Source: Dama dama (taxonomy: Eukaryota > Chordata > Mammalia > Artiodactyla > Cervidae). From it: DNA of 64,000 bases. The position numbers were made by a program, and so were the translations under genes. A model generated the notes under the pieces. That model searched no databases. It was not told where the DNA came from and saw only the letters and a list, made by a program, of their open reading frames with translations. Location: NCBI RefSeq assembly GCF_033118175.1, contig NC_083710.1, forward strand, positions 43,183,501 through 43,247,500, in the 5' to 3' direction. Positions 47,951 to 58,361 of this stretch are shown piece after piece. Position 1 is the first letter of the stretch; the number at the start of each line of letters is the position of its first letter.

Positions 47951-49199
47951 ATGTAGACAGAGACAGATGGAGAAACCCAAATATTATAAACCTACTAACA
48001 TCACCAACAAAAATATCTGGATCTGGTTGAACTTCAAACTTCTTCCACTCATGCACACAAACATAATAATCTCTGGTGAACATACTAGTGTATAGATATA
48101 TTAAAATCTCAGGGACTACATGTTTTGGATAATTATCATTGATTTTAGACTGGAATGTACATTTTTTTGTTGTTGTGTTGACAGTGTCCCAAATTTGCCT
48201 TGGACACACTTCTTCCTCACTTTCAATCCCTGATTCTGAGACCAGAGGCAAGGACTATTCAAAAGAGTAATTCTATTTTCCAGACACAGTTACTTGTTCA
48301 GGAATGGAAGCATGTCTCAGCTTTCCCAGATGAGGTAGTGTGACTTCCAGGTCTAACAAGGGAACTCCTGGACAAGACTGTGTGCTGAAATCACAGGAGC
48401 TGGGCCTGCTACTACAGTCATAAAGAAGTCTGTCAGTGGGATAGCCCAGAGGAAAAGGACGATGATATGGTAGCTAATGGTACTGCTTGGATTTCAAAAT
48501 AAGGTACAAACAAAGTACAAAGCAAAAAATGCCATAATAAATGACCTCTGTGAGGATAGTGTGCATATATGTGCATTTGTAGCTTAAATTGCCAATCTCA
48601 TTTCTGTGATCCCAGCACATGGCAGAAGTACGACAGAATACACATAAAATGCACATTGGTCTACTTTCAATAAATTTTTAAGATCATATACTGAGAGAGT
48701 TGACAAAAGACACTAATGGGTCGTGTGTGTGTATATGTATGCGTGTGCATGTACGTGTATAACCATCTATGCTTTCCTTATCATAGCTTTAATTCTGGTT
48801 AACTTAGAAAAAGCTCATGAATATCCATGCTACTATTTAATTCTGTGTTTAATTATGTTTTACAGATTCCTCACTACCAATATTATACATGTTTGTTTTC
48901 TAGTTTAAATCAGTTTTAAAGATATAAGGCTGATGAAAATCCTCCAAACACTCAATAGTCTACAAAAGAGAACATAAGCTAAGTAACATATCAATCAAGA
49001 GTGTTCATCCTGAAGAAATTCTTTGTGGAATAAAAATTTCTAAAGATCTTATTTTATGCAAAAGACTGTTGCTATTACTAGGGAATAGATATGTTGTCCT
49101 GCCACATATATCCATGCATTTGAAAAATTTAATCAAATAAGGGAAGATGAATACAAATTGGATTTACAAAGCATTTCTCATATTTTTATAGGTTCTTAT
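47951..49199. other. Unique sequence with a degenerate TG-rich patch
   Basis: 48722-48762 is TGTG/TATG-rich but broken. The minus frame 47907-48251 opens with TTG, not ATG, and has no domain. Confidence 0.45.
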
Positions 49200-49209
49200 G
49201 TAGTTTATT

Positions 49210-49746
49210 AATTAAAAAATGCCTCCTCCTTGGAAGAAAAGCTCTGACCAACCTAGACAGCATATTAAAAACCAGAGACATTACTTTGCTGACAAAGGTC
49301 CATCCAGTCAAAACTATGGTTTTTCCAGTAGTCATGTATGAATGTGAGAGTTGGACCATAAAGAAAGTTGAGTGCCAAACAATCGATGCTTTTGAACTGT
49401 GGTGTGGAGAAGACTCTTGAGAGTCCCTTGGACTGCAAGGAGATCCAAACAGTTCATCCTAAAGGAAATCAGTCGTGAATATTCATCAGAAGGACCGATG
49501 CTGAAGCTGAAACTCTGATACTTTGGCCACTTGACGCAAAGAACTGACTCACTAGAAAAGACTCTGATACTGGGAAAGATTGAAGGCAGGAGGAGAAGAG
49601 GATGAGATGGCTTGATGGCATCACCGACTCTATGGACATGAGTTTGAGCAAGCTCAGGGGGTTGGTGATGGACTGGGAAACCTGGTTGCTGCAGTCCAGG
49701 GAGTCACAAGGAGTCGGACACGACTGACTGACTGAACTGAACTGAA
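49210..49746 (+). mobile_element. BovB 3' fragment with probable target duplication
   Basis: Starts near the C-terminal region (CTCCTTGGAAGAAAAGC) and ends ACGACTGACTGACTGAACTG. GTAGTTTATT (49200-49209) and GTAATTTATT (49747-49756) differ at one base and probably are the target duplication. Confidence 0.92.
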
Positions 49747-49756
49747 GTAATTTATT

Positions 49757-50281
49757 TAAAGATTTTCATTCCAGAACAGTTATACAATAAAAAGAGAAAA
49801 CTTCTAACCTATGAATATCTATTTGCTGTGAACTGTGGAATAATTTTTGCAAAAGGAGTATTTCGTTTTGCAATTCAATGTGTGCTTTAAATGTCTTAAC
49901 AATTAAAAAAAAAAAATAACAGTGCATAAATGGCCAGTTTGCATGTGTCAGTACACAGTATAATATAAAAACACACCCAGGGACCTTTCAAGACACAGAT
50001 TAAGCTGCTAAATATGTGTTTAGATACATCTTAAAATGGAGATCAGTACAGTGATAGCTAATATATCCATCTGTATATTTAGAGAGTTTAAAACATGGAT
50101 TATTGATGAGATGGACCATAATACATCCTCTGTGGCCATTACAGTAGAGTATGTAAACACGTATATAGATAATGCAGGGGGAGGAACAAAAATCACCTTG
50201 TATACAAACAATGAATTAAAGCTTCCTGGGAGCAGAGTACAGGAACTGGAGATATGTTTAGACAATAATTTGTAGAGAACT
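49757..50281. other. Unique sequence
   Basis: A-run at 49905-49916. A 79-codon plus frame (50036-50275) has no recognisable domain. Confidence 0.4.
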
Positions 50282-50289
50282 AGGAGAAA

Positions 50290-50564
50290 TGTTGGAGAAG
50301 GCAATGGCACCCCCTCCAGTACTCTTGCCTGGAAAATCCCGTGGACGGAGGAGCCTGGTAGGCTGCAGTCCATCGGGTCACTACGGGTCAGACATGACTG
50401 AGTGACTTCACTTTCACTTTTCACTTTCACACATTGGAGAAGGAAATGGCAACCCACTCCAGTGTTCTTGCCTGGAGAATCCCAGGGACGGGGGAGCCTG
50501 GTGGGCTGCCGTCTATGGGGTTGCACAGAGTCGGACACGACTGAAGTGACTTAGCAGCAGCAGC
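50290..50564 (+). mobile_element. BOV-A2 dimeric SINE with target duplication
   Basis: Two BovA monomers joined by the CACTTTCACTTTTCACTTTC linker (50410-50432): the first begins TTGGAGAAGGCAATGGCACC, the second TTGGAGAAGGAAATGGCAAC, and the end is (CAG)n at 50553-50565. AGGAGAAA at 50282-50289 and 50565-50572 is the target duplication. Close to the consensus I know, so probably the youngest SINE here. The 172-codon minus frame 50020-50538 is its shadow. Confidence 0.95.
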
Positions 50565-50704
50565 AGGAGAAAAGTATCATTACGTGTGTAAATAGATTTC
50601 CATAGGAAAAATTAATTTTTTGTCCTCTAAATATAAGGAAATCTCAAATTTGGATAACTGTCAGTTATCATATGTTGTTGAATAATTAAGCAGATTCCAA
50701 TCTT

Positions 50705-50926
50705 GGTCTTCCCCAGTGGCTCAGCAGTAGAGTTCACCTGCAATGCAAAAGTCTCAGAAGACACAGATTCAATCTCTAAGTTGGGAGTATCCCCTGGAGA
50801 AGGAAATAGCAACCCACTCCAGCATTCTGACCTGGAGAATCCCATGCACAGAGGAACCTGGCGGGTTACAGTCTATGGGGTCACAAAAAGTAGAGCAAAA
50901 CTGAAGCAACTTAGCACACGCCCAGG
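50705..50926 (+). mobile_element. Bov-tA SINE
   Basis: GGTCTTCCCCAGTGGCTCAG to GAAGCAACTTAGCACACGCC. Its B-box region is diverged (GATTCAATCTCTAAGTTGG). Confidence 0.92.
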
Positions 50927-51340
50927 CTTATAGAAAAACAGAATATATACATAACTTTTTCACTAATGTATTGAAACTGTTACTTTTATAAGTTCAACTA
51001 AAATAGTTGAAATAGAAAACAATCCTATCACTTAACATAATACGGGTATTTCCTTGCATTTTATTTTTATAATGATTATTCATTTTGGCAGTCCTGTAAG
51101 AGTTGTTGAGCTCCTATGCTTTCTTTTCTTTTTTGTCTTATTGTCTTCTGTTTCTTTGCACATTTCAAATTATTGAGCACTAAACTCAGCTACAGTACAT
51201 TTACATCAACTATTAACATATGTGAAAAAATGTATACATATTACTGAGATGGAAGCAGAGTTTTTAAACATAAAATTATCAAAAATGTTTAAAATTTATT
51301 TTCCTTTTCCTAAACTTTTGGTGTAAGTACTAAAATAAGA
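50927..51340. other. Unique AT-rich sequence
   Basis: Nothing recognised. Confidence 0.45.
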
Positions 51341-52441
51341 GATGCAAAAGAATTCCAAAAAAGCATATACTTCTGCTTCATTGACTATGCTAAAGCCTTT
51401 GACTGTGTGGATCACAATAAACTGTGGAAAATTCTTAAAAGAGATGGGAATACCGACCACTTTACCTTCATACTGAGAAACTTGTATGCAGGTGAAGCGG
51501 TAACGTTAGAACCAAACATGGAAAACTGACAGGTTCAAAATTGAGTAAGGATTATGTCAAGGCTGTATATTGTCACTCTTCTTATTTAACTTATAAACAG
51601 AGTACATCATGTGAAATGCTGGGCTGGGCAAAGCACAAGCTGGAACCAAGATTGCCAGGAGAATTAGCAACAATCTCAGATATGCAGATGACACCACCCT
51701 AATGGCAGAAAGGGAAAAGGAACGTAATAGCCCATTGGTGAGGGTGAAAAAGGAAAGTGAAAAAACTGGCTTAAAACTCAACATTCAAAAAACTAAGATC
51801 ATGGGATCTAGTCCCATCATTTCATGATAAACAGATGGGGAAATGGAAACAGTGACAGACTTCCTTTCCTTGAGCTCCAAAATCACTGTAGATGGTGACT
51901 ATAGCCATGAAATTAAAAGACACTTGCTCCTTGAAAGGAATGGTATGACAAACTTAGTGTATTAAAAAGCAGAGGTATCATTTAGCTGACAAAGGTCCAT
52001 CTAGTTAAAACTAGGTTTTTCCAGTAGTCATATATGGATATGAGAGTTGGGCCATTTAGAAGGCAAAGCACCGAAGAAGTGATACCTTCAAGTTGTGGTG
52101 CTAGAGAAGACTCGAGAGTCCCTTGGACAGCTAGGAGATGAAGCCAATCAATCCTAAAGGAAATCAGACCTGAGCATTCATTGGAAGGACTGATGCTGAA
52201 GCTGAAGCCGATACTTTGGCCACCTGATGTGAACAGCCAACTCATTGGAAAAGACCCTGATGCTGGGAAAGATCAAGGGCATGAAGAGAAGGAGGCAAGA
52301 GAGAATGAGATGTTTGGATGACATCATTGACTCAATGGACATGACTTTGAATAAACTATGGAAGATAATGAAGGACAAGGAAGCCTGGCGTGCTGCAGTT
52401 CGTGGGGTCACAAAGAGTCGGACATGACTGAGCGACTGAAC
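51341..52441 (+). mobile_element. BovB, 5'-truncated in the reverse transcriptase
   Basis: Begins just before palm motif A (TTCATTGACTATGCTAAAGCC) and runs to GACTGAGCGACTGAAC. The YADD codons are present (51681-51692), but frames are heavily broken. No clear target duplication. Confidence 0.94.
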
Positions 52442-52502
52442 AACACGGATTGAAAAAGTAGAGGTTCTTTCTCTAAGTGTCCCACCAGTCTCTTTTCTTC
52501 AT

Positions 52503-52527
52503 ACACACACACACACACACACACACA
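52503..52527. repeat. (AC)12 microsatellite
   Basis: Twenty-five bases of AC repeat 60 bases beyond the BovB end. Confidence 0.96.
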
Positions 52528-52576
52528 TTTTCCAGATGCTTCCTGACAAATAAGATAATTTAAAAAGGGCAGATTA

Positions 52577-52622
52577 GTGATTGGCCTCCAACTAATAAAA
52601 ATAAATAAATAAAAACTAAAAA
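52577..52622 (+). mobile_element. Minute (46-bp) L1 3'-end insertion
   Basis: The insert reads GGCCTCCAACTAATAAAAATAAATAAAT-like L1 terminal sequence (its core TTGGCCTCCAACTAATAAAA is visible at 52580-52599) plus an A-rich tail. The flanks 52555-52576 and 52623-52645 are identical over 22 bases apart from one extra G in the right copy. Confidence 0.88.
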
Positions 52623-52645
52623 ATAATTTAAAAAGGGGCAGATTA

Positions 52646-53564
52646 TAAAATTCCAATGAATCATTTTTCCCATTTCTTTTGAACATATAAAGAAACAAAT
52701 ATTAAAAACTACTTTTATAGGTCTAAATGAAACATTTTTAAAGTTTTATACACTGATACAGTTTAAGTCTTTCCCACTTTTAGAAGAGATTGCTTTGATG
52801 TTGTCTCCAGAAACAAGGTTTATATAAAAGTATTTTTGTACACATAAATATTCCTTTAAAGAATTCATGTTTTTTATAGTGAAAGTGATTCCATAATAGT
52901 TTCACTTTCCACTATAATTATAAGCTATTTTAAGTAACAAATTTACAATCTTATGCCGACAGATTTTTATATAGTATAAAGTATATTTCTATTTATATGT
53001 ATTTAACTCAATTTTGTGTGTGTGTCAAAGAAAGAGAGATAGTGGTTTTTTTTTTTTTTTTTTTTTGGTTTGATTCTTCTAGCATCTCTGATATCTTACC
53101 ACCCATAGTTAACCGTATCTCAAAATCACCTATAACTATTTTGGCTTATCAACAAACTTCAGTATCAAAATGCAAGTAATATTTGAATGAAAAGGTATGT
53201 CAGTTTTAGTGTAAAGAATGTTTCCCTTTTAACTTGGATATATTATAAATTTATATTAAAATCAATAATTTAATTTTAAAAGGTATATTTAGAATAATGG
53301 AACACTTATAATTTAAAAGTGGCTAACATATTTTTTAAATTCTGTAATTAAATTTTTCAACTCTGTTTTTCTGAAAACTGCCGAAAGATCATCAATCAGT
53401 CAAGCACATTTTATTGCTATTCTATGTGAACAAAGGAAAAGATAATGCCTATTTTTTTCTGCCGAGGCATAATTAATTAAACATTTACCCTTAAAAAGCA
53501 ATAACAACTGAACTTAGGATGTAACATCAAAGTTAATTTAATGTGGGAGTTTTAATAAATGTCC
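52646..53564. other. Unique AT-rich sequence with a T21 run
   Basis: T-run at 53046-53066, preceded by TGTGTGTGTG. No element identified. Confidence 0.45.
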
Positions 53565-53579
53565 ATGCTCTGTCACTAA

Positions 53580-55000
53580 AAGATGATGCTGTAAAAGTGC
53601 TGCACTCAATGTCAGCAAATTTGGAAAACTCAGCAGTGGCCACAGGACTCGAAAAGGTCAGTTTTCATTTCATTCCCAAAGAAAGGCAATGCCAAAGAAT
53701 GCTCAAACTACTGCACAATTGTACTCATCTCACATGTTAGGAAAGTAATGTTGAAAATTCTCCAAGCCAGGCTTCAACAGTATGTGAACCATGAACTTCC
53801 ACATGTTCAAGCTGGTTTTAGGAAAAGCAGAGGAACCAGAGATCAAATTGCCAAATCTGTTCCATTATCAAAAACACAAGAGTTCCAGAAAAACATGTAT
53901 TTCTGCTTTATTGATTATACCAAAGCATTTGACTGTGTGGATCACCACAAACTGTGGAAAATTCTGAAAGAGATGGGAATACCAGACCACCTGACCTACC
54001 TCTTGAGAAATCTGTATGCTCTTGAGAAACCTGTATACAGGTCAGGAAGCAACAGTTAGAACTGGACATGGAACAACAGGCTGGTTCCAAATAGGAAAAC
54101 GATTATGTCAAGGCTGTATATTGTCACCCTGCTTATTTAGCTTATATGAAGAGTACATCATGAAAAATGCTGACCCAGATGAAGCACAAGTGGGATGCAA
54201 GATTGCCGGGAGAAATATCAATAACCTCAGAAATGCAGATAACACCACCCTTATGGCAGAAAGTGAAAAACTAAAGAGTCTCTTAAAGAAAGAGAAAGAG
54301 GAGAGTGAAAAAGTTGGCTTAAAGCTCAACATTCAGAAAACAAAGATCATGGCATCTGGTCCTATCACTTCATGGCAAGTAGATGGGGAAACAGTGACAT
54401 ACTTTATTTTTGAGGGTTCCAAAATCACTGCAGATGGTGACTGCAACCATCAAATTAAAAGATGTTCATACCTTGGAAGAAAAGTTATAACCAACCTAGA
54501 CAGCATATTAAAAATCAGAGACATTTCTTGCCAACAAAGTTGCATCTAGTCAAGGCTATGATTTTTCCAGTAGTCATGTATGGATGTGAGAGTTGGACGA
54601 TAAAGAAAGCTGAGCACCAAAGAATTGATGCTTTTGAACTGTGGTGTTGGAGAAGACTCTTGAGAGTCCCTTGAACTGCAAGGAGATCCAACCAGTCCAT
54701 CCTAAAGAAATCAGTCCTGAATATCCATTGGAAGGACTGATGTTGAAGCTGAAACTCCAATAGTTTGGCCACCTGATGAGAAGAACTGACTCATTTGAAA
54801 ATACCCTCATGCTGAGAAAGATTGAAGGCGGGAGGAGAAGTGGATGACAGAGGATGAGATGGTTGGATGGCATCACCAATTCAGTGGACATGAGTTTGAG
54901 TAAACTCCGGGAGTTGCTGATGGACAGGGAGGCCTGGGGTGCTGCAGTCCATGGGGTTACAGAGTCAGACATGACTGAGTGACTGAAGTGAACTAAACTG
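53580..55000 (+). mobile_element. BovB, 5'-truncated, perfect 15-bp target duplication
   Basis: ATGCTCTGTCACTAA stands at 53565-53579 and 55001-55015, fixing both ends. The element starts shortly before the reverse transcriptase (GATGATGCTGTAAAAGTGC) and is 1,421 bp long. A 19-bp tandem duplication at 54000-54037 and a mutated catalytic box show it is inactive. Confidence 0.97.
53748..54549 (+). pseudogene. BovB reverse transcriptase fragment broken by a 19-bp duplication
   Basis: Frame one (53748-54059) carries QAGFRKSRGT and palm motif A DYTKAFDCVDHHK. Frame two (54016-54549) carries CQGCILSPCLF (motif B) and the catalytic box, which reads NADN (54232-54243) in place of YADD, followed by KVGLKLNIQKTKI. 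The two frames are offset by one base, and the tandem duplication of CTCTTGAGAAAYCTGTATR at 54000-54018 and 54019-54037 accounts for the offset. Loss of both catalytic aspartates would by itself abolish activity. Confidence 0.93.
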
Positions 55001-55015
55001 ATGCTCTGTCACTAA

Positions 55016-55514
55016 CTACTAAATATAAATTACACTTTATTGTGTAAATCTTTTCATAAATATGTAGTTTAGATAACTGTCCACACTTTGGGCACATAAT
55101 TTCTAGACTATATGAGAGGAATACAAATTAATTTTTCTCAGTTTTATAATCAGCTTACAGTAACTTTTACTACCGAATGTCCTTCCACATGTAATAATCT
55201 ATGAGTTGGAAGTTAGCATTTTTATTATACTATTTATTTGTAGCTACTTTCATCATCTGTTCAAATAATACTATTTGGATATGCAAGATGGTTCATTTTT
55301 TCTTCTATGATAATACTTTGTTAGTATATTATGATTTGTCCACTGACACCAAATAAGATATAGGAATACAGTGACATTCAGCTGTTTAGTGCACTGTGAC
55401 AGCATACTTCATATTGGCAATGTCTGGCAGGGAGAGTGGCTTTGTTAAATATAGCTTTGATGACAGGCATTTTCATGTACACTGACTTTGATAAATGACT
55501 TTTCACTTGGTTAA
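55016..55514. other. Unique AT-rich sequence
   Basis: No recognised element. Confidence 0.45.
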
Positions 55515-55523
55515 TATATATGT

Positions 55524-55728
55524 CAGGGCTCTCCTGGTGGCTTAGACAGTAAAGAATCCACCTGCAATGCAGGAGACCCAGGTTTGATCCACTGGTCAGG
55601 AAGATCCCCTAGAGAAGAGAATGGCTACCCATTCCTGTTTGGAAGAATTCCATGGACAGAAGAGCCTGGCAGCCTACAGTCCATAAGGTCACAAAGAGTT
55701 GGACATGACTGAGTCACGAAGCATAGTG
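55524..55728 (+). mobile_element. Bov-tA SINE with probable target duplication
   Basis: CAGGGCTCTCCTGGTGGCTTAG to ATGACTGAGTCACGAAGC. TATATATGT occurs on both sides (55515-55523 and 55729-55737); the low complexity of that word weakens the evidence. Confidence 0.9.
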
Positions 55729-55756
55729 TATATATGTATCTGTCCTAGGGGATTTA

Positions 55757-55860
55757 TGTAAACATGGGCAAACTTCGGGAGAAAGTGAGAGACAGACAGG
55801 CCTGGCGTGCTGCAATCATGAGGTCACAAAGAGTTGGACTTGACTGGGAGACTGAAAAAC
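55757..55860 (+). mobile_element. BovB 3'-end fragment
   Basis: GGGCAAACTTCGGGAGAAAG, GACAGGCCTGGCGTGCTGCA and GAGACTGAAAAACAACAATA are the last 105 bases of BovB. Confidence 0.88.
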
Positions 55861-55870
55861 AACAATAACA

Positions 55871-55917
55871 AATATATATATATACATATATATATAATTA
55901 TATAAATATATATATAA
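55871..55917. repeat. (TA)n simple repeat
   Basis: Imperfect TA tract with C and A interruptions directly after the A-rich tail of the BovB fragment, from which it may have grown. Confidence 0.9.
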
Positions 55918-55918
55918 A

Positions 55919-56766
55919 GACATGTAGGGGTGATATCATATATAGACAGATAGATGATAATAAAGACAATAGAGAGATAGGGATTGCAAGTCTTCACAGC
56001 AACGTCCTTTAGGTATGATTGAACGAGTGAGCCAAGCTACTTAAGGTAGTGGATTCTGAGAGAGTCCATTATCTATATCTAGCCTCAGGGAACAGCATGT
56101 AATTGAGTCCTTGGGAGGAGGCAAAGCAACAGGAATCAGAGCTATGTAATTATGACCAGAACTCAGTCAGTGAGAAACAAGATTGAAAGAAGTCTCTGGT
56201 AACATAAGGGGCCATCAGGTGAAGCTGCTTTTATGGTCCACCAGAGACAAAGTTCACAGAGACTGCTGTGAAATGCTGCTGACCATCCACCTCGCTGCCA
56301 CATTAGCATCAAGAAAATGTCAGGATATGCGCATACCTGGGCACATCCTTTCTCCTTCAGCATTGAATCACTAATCTGGGAAGAGAGGATCAGCCTCTAA
56401 ATGATCACTTACCCTCCTGGAGGTCCTTCTTTCTAGAGATAGCTATTCTTTCCATTTACCACCCACCAAGAAAAGATAATAACTCTTGGTAGCACTAAGT
56501 GTGGCAGTAGAGCTGGAAGTGCAGAAGTCAGGACTGGTATTTCAAGAAATGGTAGTGATATCACCAAGGAAATAAATTTTTTTGTTGGTAAGGTGAAGCT
56601 ATCAATATTTGAACGTAAGTTAAAATAGCAAAGTGAAGGATGAAGATATAAACAGCAAGGGATGCTTATTATTTTCTTTGTCCAGGAAATTACTTAAAAT
56701 AAGTTAAAATAAATCATTTTAAAAACCCCCAAAGCTTAATTTATGTTTAACTCATAAGATTCTTTC
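55919..56766. other. Unique sequence
   Basis: Overlapping short frames at 56163-56374 have no domain. GATA-rich wording (GACAGATAGATGATAATAAAG) near 55945-55965. No family recognised. Confidence 0.4.
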
Positions 56767-57084
56767 CCCTTGAAGAAGGAATTCATAGTGCCTGGACTCC
56801 ATCTCAGGCCTGTCCGTGCTGGCCGTGCTCGGCTGCCACTCCAGCGGACTCTGATCTCTCTGCTTAGTGCCTGTGGGGATGACAATGGAAGGATAAGACC
56901 CCGTCCAGACAGGGGAATCTTGAAGATCACATCCAGGCTACTCATTGCCTAAAAGGAAGCATAGCATAATCACCCCTGTCTCCGGACAGGTCATACATTT
57001 TTTCGTATCTATCAGGATGTAATCACAGGCTTATCGATTATTAACTGGTTGGAATGTAACTGCGGGCTTATTGACTATTGACTC

Positions 57085-57235
57085 TTTAGACACGTACACA
57101 TGGGGTAGGTGGTGGGTTTAGACACGTACACATGGGGTAGGTGGTGGGTTTAGACACGTACACATGGGGTAGGTGGTGGGTTTAGACACGTACACATGGG
57201 GTAGGTGGTGGGTTTAGACACGTACGCATGGGGTA
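57085..57235 (+). repeat. 32-bp tandem repeat in the LTR U3, 4.7 copies
   Basis: Four identical 32-base units start at 57085, 57117, 57149 and 57181; a fifth of 23 bases (57213-57235) differs at one base (ACGCATG for ACACATG) and runs into the TATA box. Each unit contains TTTAGACACGTACACATG and GGGGTAGGTGGTGGG. Perfect identity of the four implies recent expansion or gene conversion. Confidence 0.98.
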
Positions 57236-57240
57236 TAAAA
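57234..57240 (+). promoter_or_regulatory. Putative LTR TATA box
   Basis: TATAAAA directly after the partial fifth repeat unit. A start site would be expected near 57263-57270, upstream of the GC-rich segment. Confidence 0.7.
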
Positions 57241-57305
57241 GATTTTCACAAATGCTGGACGGGGTCCTTGGCTAAGAGGAGACTCTGCCTTGGGCCCGCC
57301 GGCGT

Positions 57306-57311
57306 AATAAA
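57306..57311 (+). terminator. Putative LTR polyadenylation signal
   Basis: AATAAA, about 70 bases downstream of the TATA box and followed by CT-rich and TG-containing sequence (CATTGTCCTTCTGAGTGAGT), as expected at an R/U5 border. Confidence 0.65.
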
Positions 57312-57380
57312 CTGCACTCCACTATCTGCATTGTCCTTCTGAGTGAGTCTGTTTCCCGGAAAGCGTGGCTATAACACCCT

Positions 57381-58219
57381 TAAGTGAAATTATATTCCAA
57401 CATATTTGTTGATTTTTCCATTGGTAATGATTGCACATTCTTATATGATTGTACATTGAGCTGAAATCTTAGAAACTTTTAGTTCAAACAAGGGAGTCAT
57501 CTTTAACGTGAAGTTCTTCTGTTTGAAAATATGCCCAGTTTTTCCTTCAGATAATTTATGTGGGTCTCTGTGTTCTTCTTAAGTTACATCACAGTGCTAA
57601 ATGCTTTGAAACACTGTACCTATTGATAAACCAGTCTTTTCTGAACTTAAATTTTGGACTTCCTTGAGGAAATTCTGACTCTACCAACTTGCATGTTTTC
57701 AAAGAAACGTCAAATTAAACCAATAGAAATCTAGTTTAGGTTCTTATAACACCTTTTAAATATGAGGCACTGTCCCTACTTTCAAAGAACTTAAAAATAC
57801 AAAGTGTAACAAAGGACAGGAAAGCATTTGAGAAACTCTTCTGAAATACATGCTGCCCTTAGACAACTTTGCTTTGAAATCTGCCACAAAAGCTTTAGTG
57901 TCTAGAAATATTTCAACCTATTAGTGGGAAGAAAAAAAAAGCTCCTCTGAATAGATTGCAAAATTTCCAACTGTATCTTAAAGAATCACAAACCCTTTAA
58001 AACAGAAATCATAAATTTGTCAACAAAGGACCTATTTAACATGAAACAATAAGTTTATACAAGATAAACTGCTATATTGTTATATTTCTCAACAAATAAG
58101 TCCCTTATGAAGAGTGATTTTTAAAAGACAACTAAAATATTTAAATTATATATCCATATAAAAATGAAAAAGGCAAATTGCATGCATCCTTTGGAAGTAT
58201 GTGTGGTTTCATCTTTAGA
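57381..58219. other. Unique sequence
   Basis: A-run at 57932-57940. No recognised element or domain. Confidence 0.45.
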
Positions 58220-58340
58220 TGTTTAGGTTCTGGTGGTGGACTGAGTTATGTCTACCACTGGCACCTGTCCACAAGCACATACATTTTACTAGCTGTGTGA
58301 CATTGAACAAACTACCTAACTTATTTAGACTTGCGCTTTT
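58220..58340 (+). mobile_element. MIR SINE fragment
   Basis: TTTTACTAGCTGTGTGACATTG with CAAACTACCTAACTTATTTAG matches the MIR centre (the quoted blocks lie at 58286-58328). Confidence 0.65.
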
Positions 58341-58361
58341 AGACTACAAACGGATTAATTG

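Larger units (their letters stand above)
56771..57376 (+). mobile_element. Solo LTR of an endogenous retrovirus (class I-like)
   Basis: A 606-bp segment that starts TG and ends CA between CCCT copies (56767-56770 and 57377-57380), a 4-bp duplication as in gamma-type (ERV1) elements. GC content rises sharply against the surroundings. U3 carries a 32-bp tandem repeat leading to a TATA box; a likely R region (about 57265-57330) contains AATAAA; U5 follows and ends GGCTATAACA. No internal retroviral sequence lies on either side, so it is a solo LTR, presumably left by recombination between two LTRs. I recognise the architecture but cannot name the family. The exact 5' end is less certain than the 3' end. 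Confidence 0.78.

Noticed and set aside
47907..48251. 114-codon minus-strand frame, the longest outside clear repeats
   Set aside because: It opens with TTG; the first ATG lies about halfway in. No domain, no splice-site pattern and the length is within chance for one of many frames in 64 kb.
50036..50275. 79-codon plus frame before the BOV-A2 SINE
   Set aside because: No domain or supporting signals, and similar-length frames are common by chance.
50020..50538. 172-codon minus-strand frame as a gene
   Set aside because: Two-thirds of it is the reverse of the BOV-A2 SINE; the remainder is unique DNA without a domain.
56767..57380. A complete provirus around the LTR
   Set aside because: There is no primer-binding site, gag, pol or env sequence on either side and no second LTR within the window.
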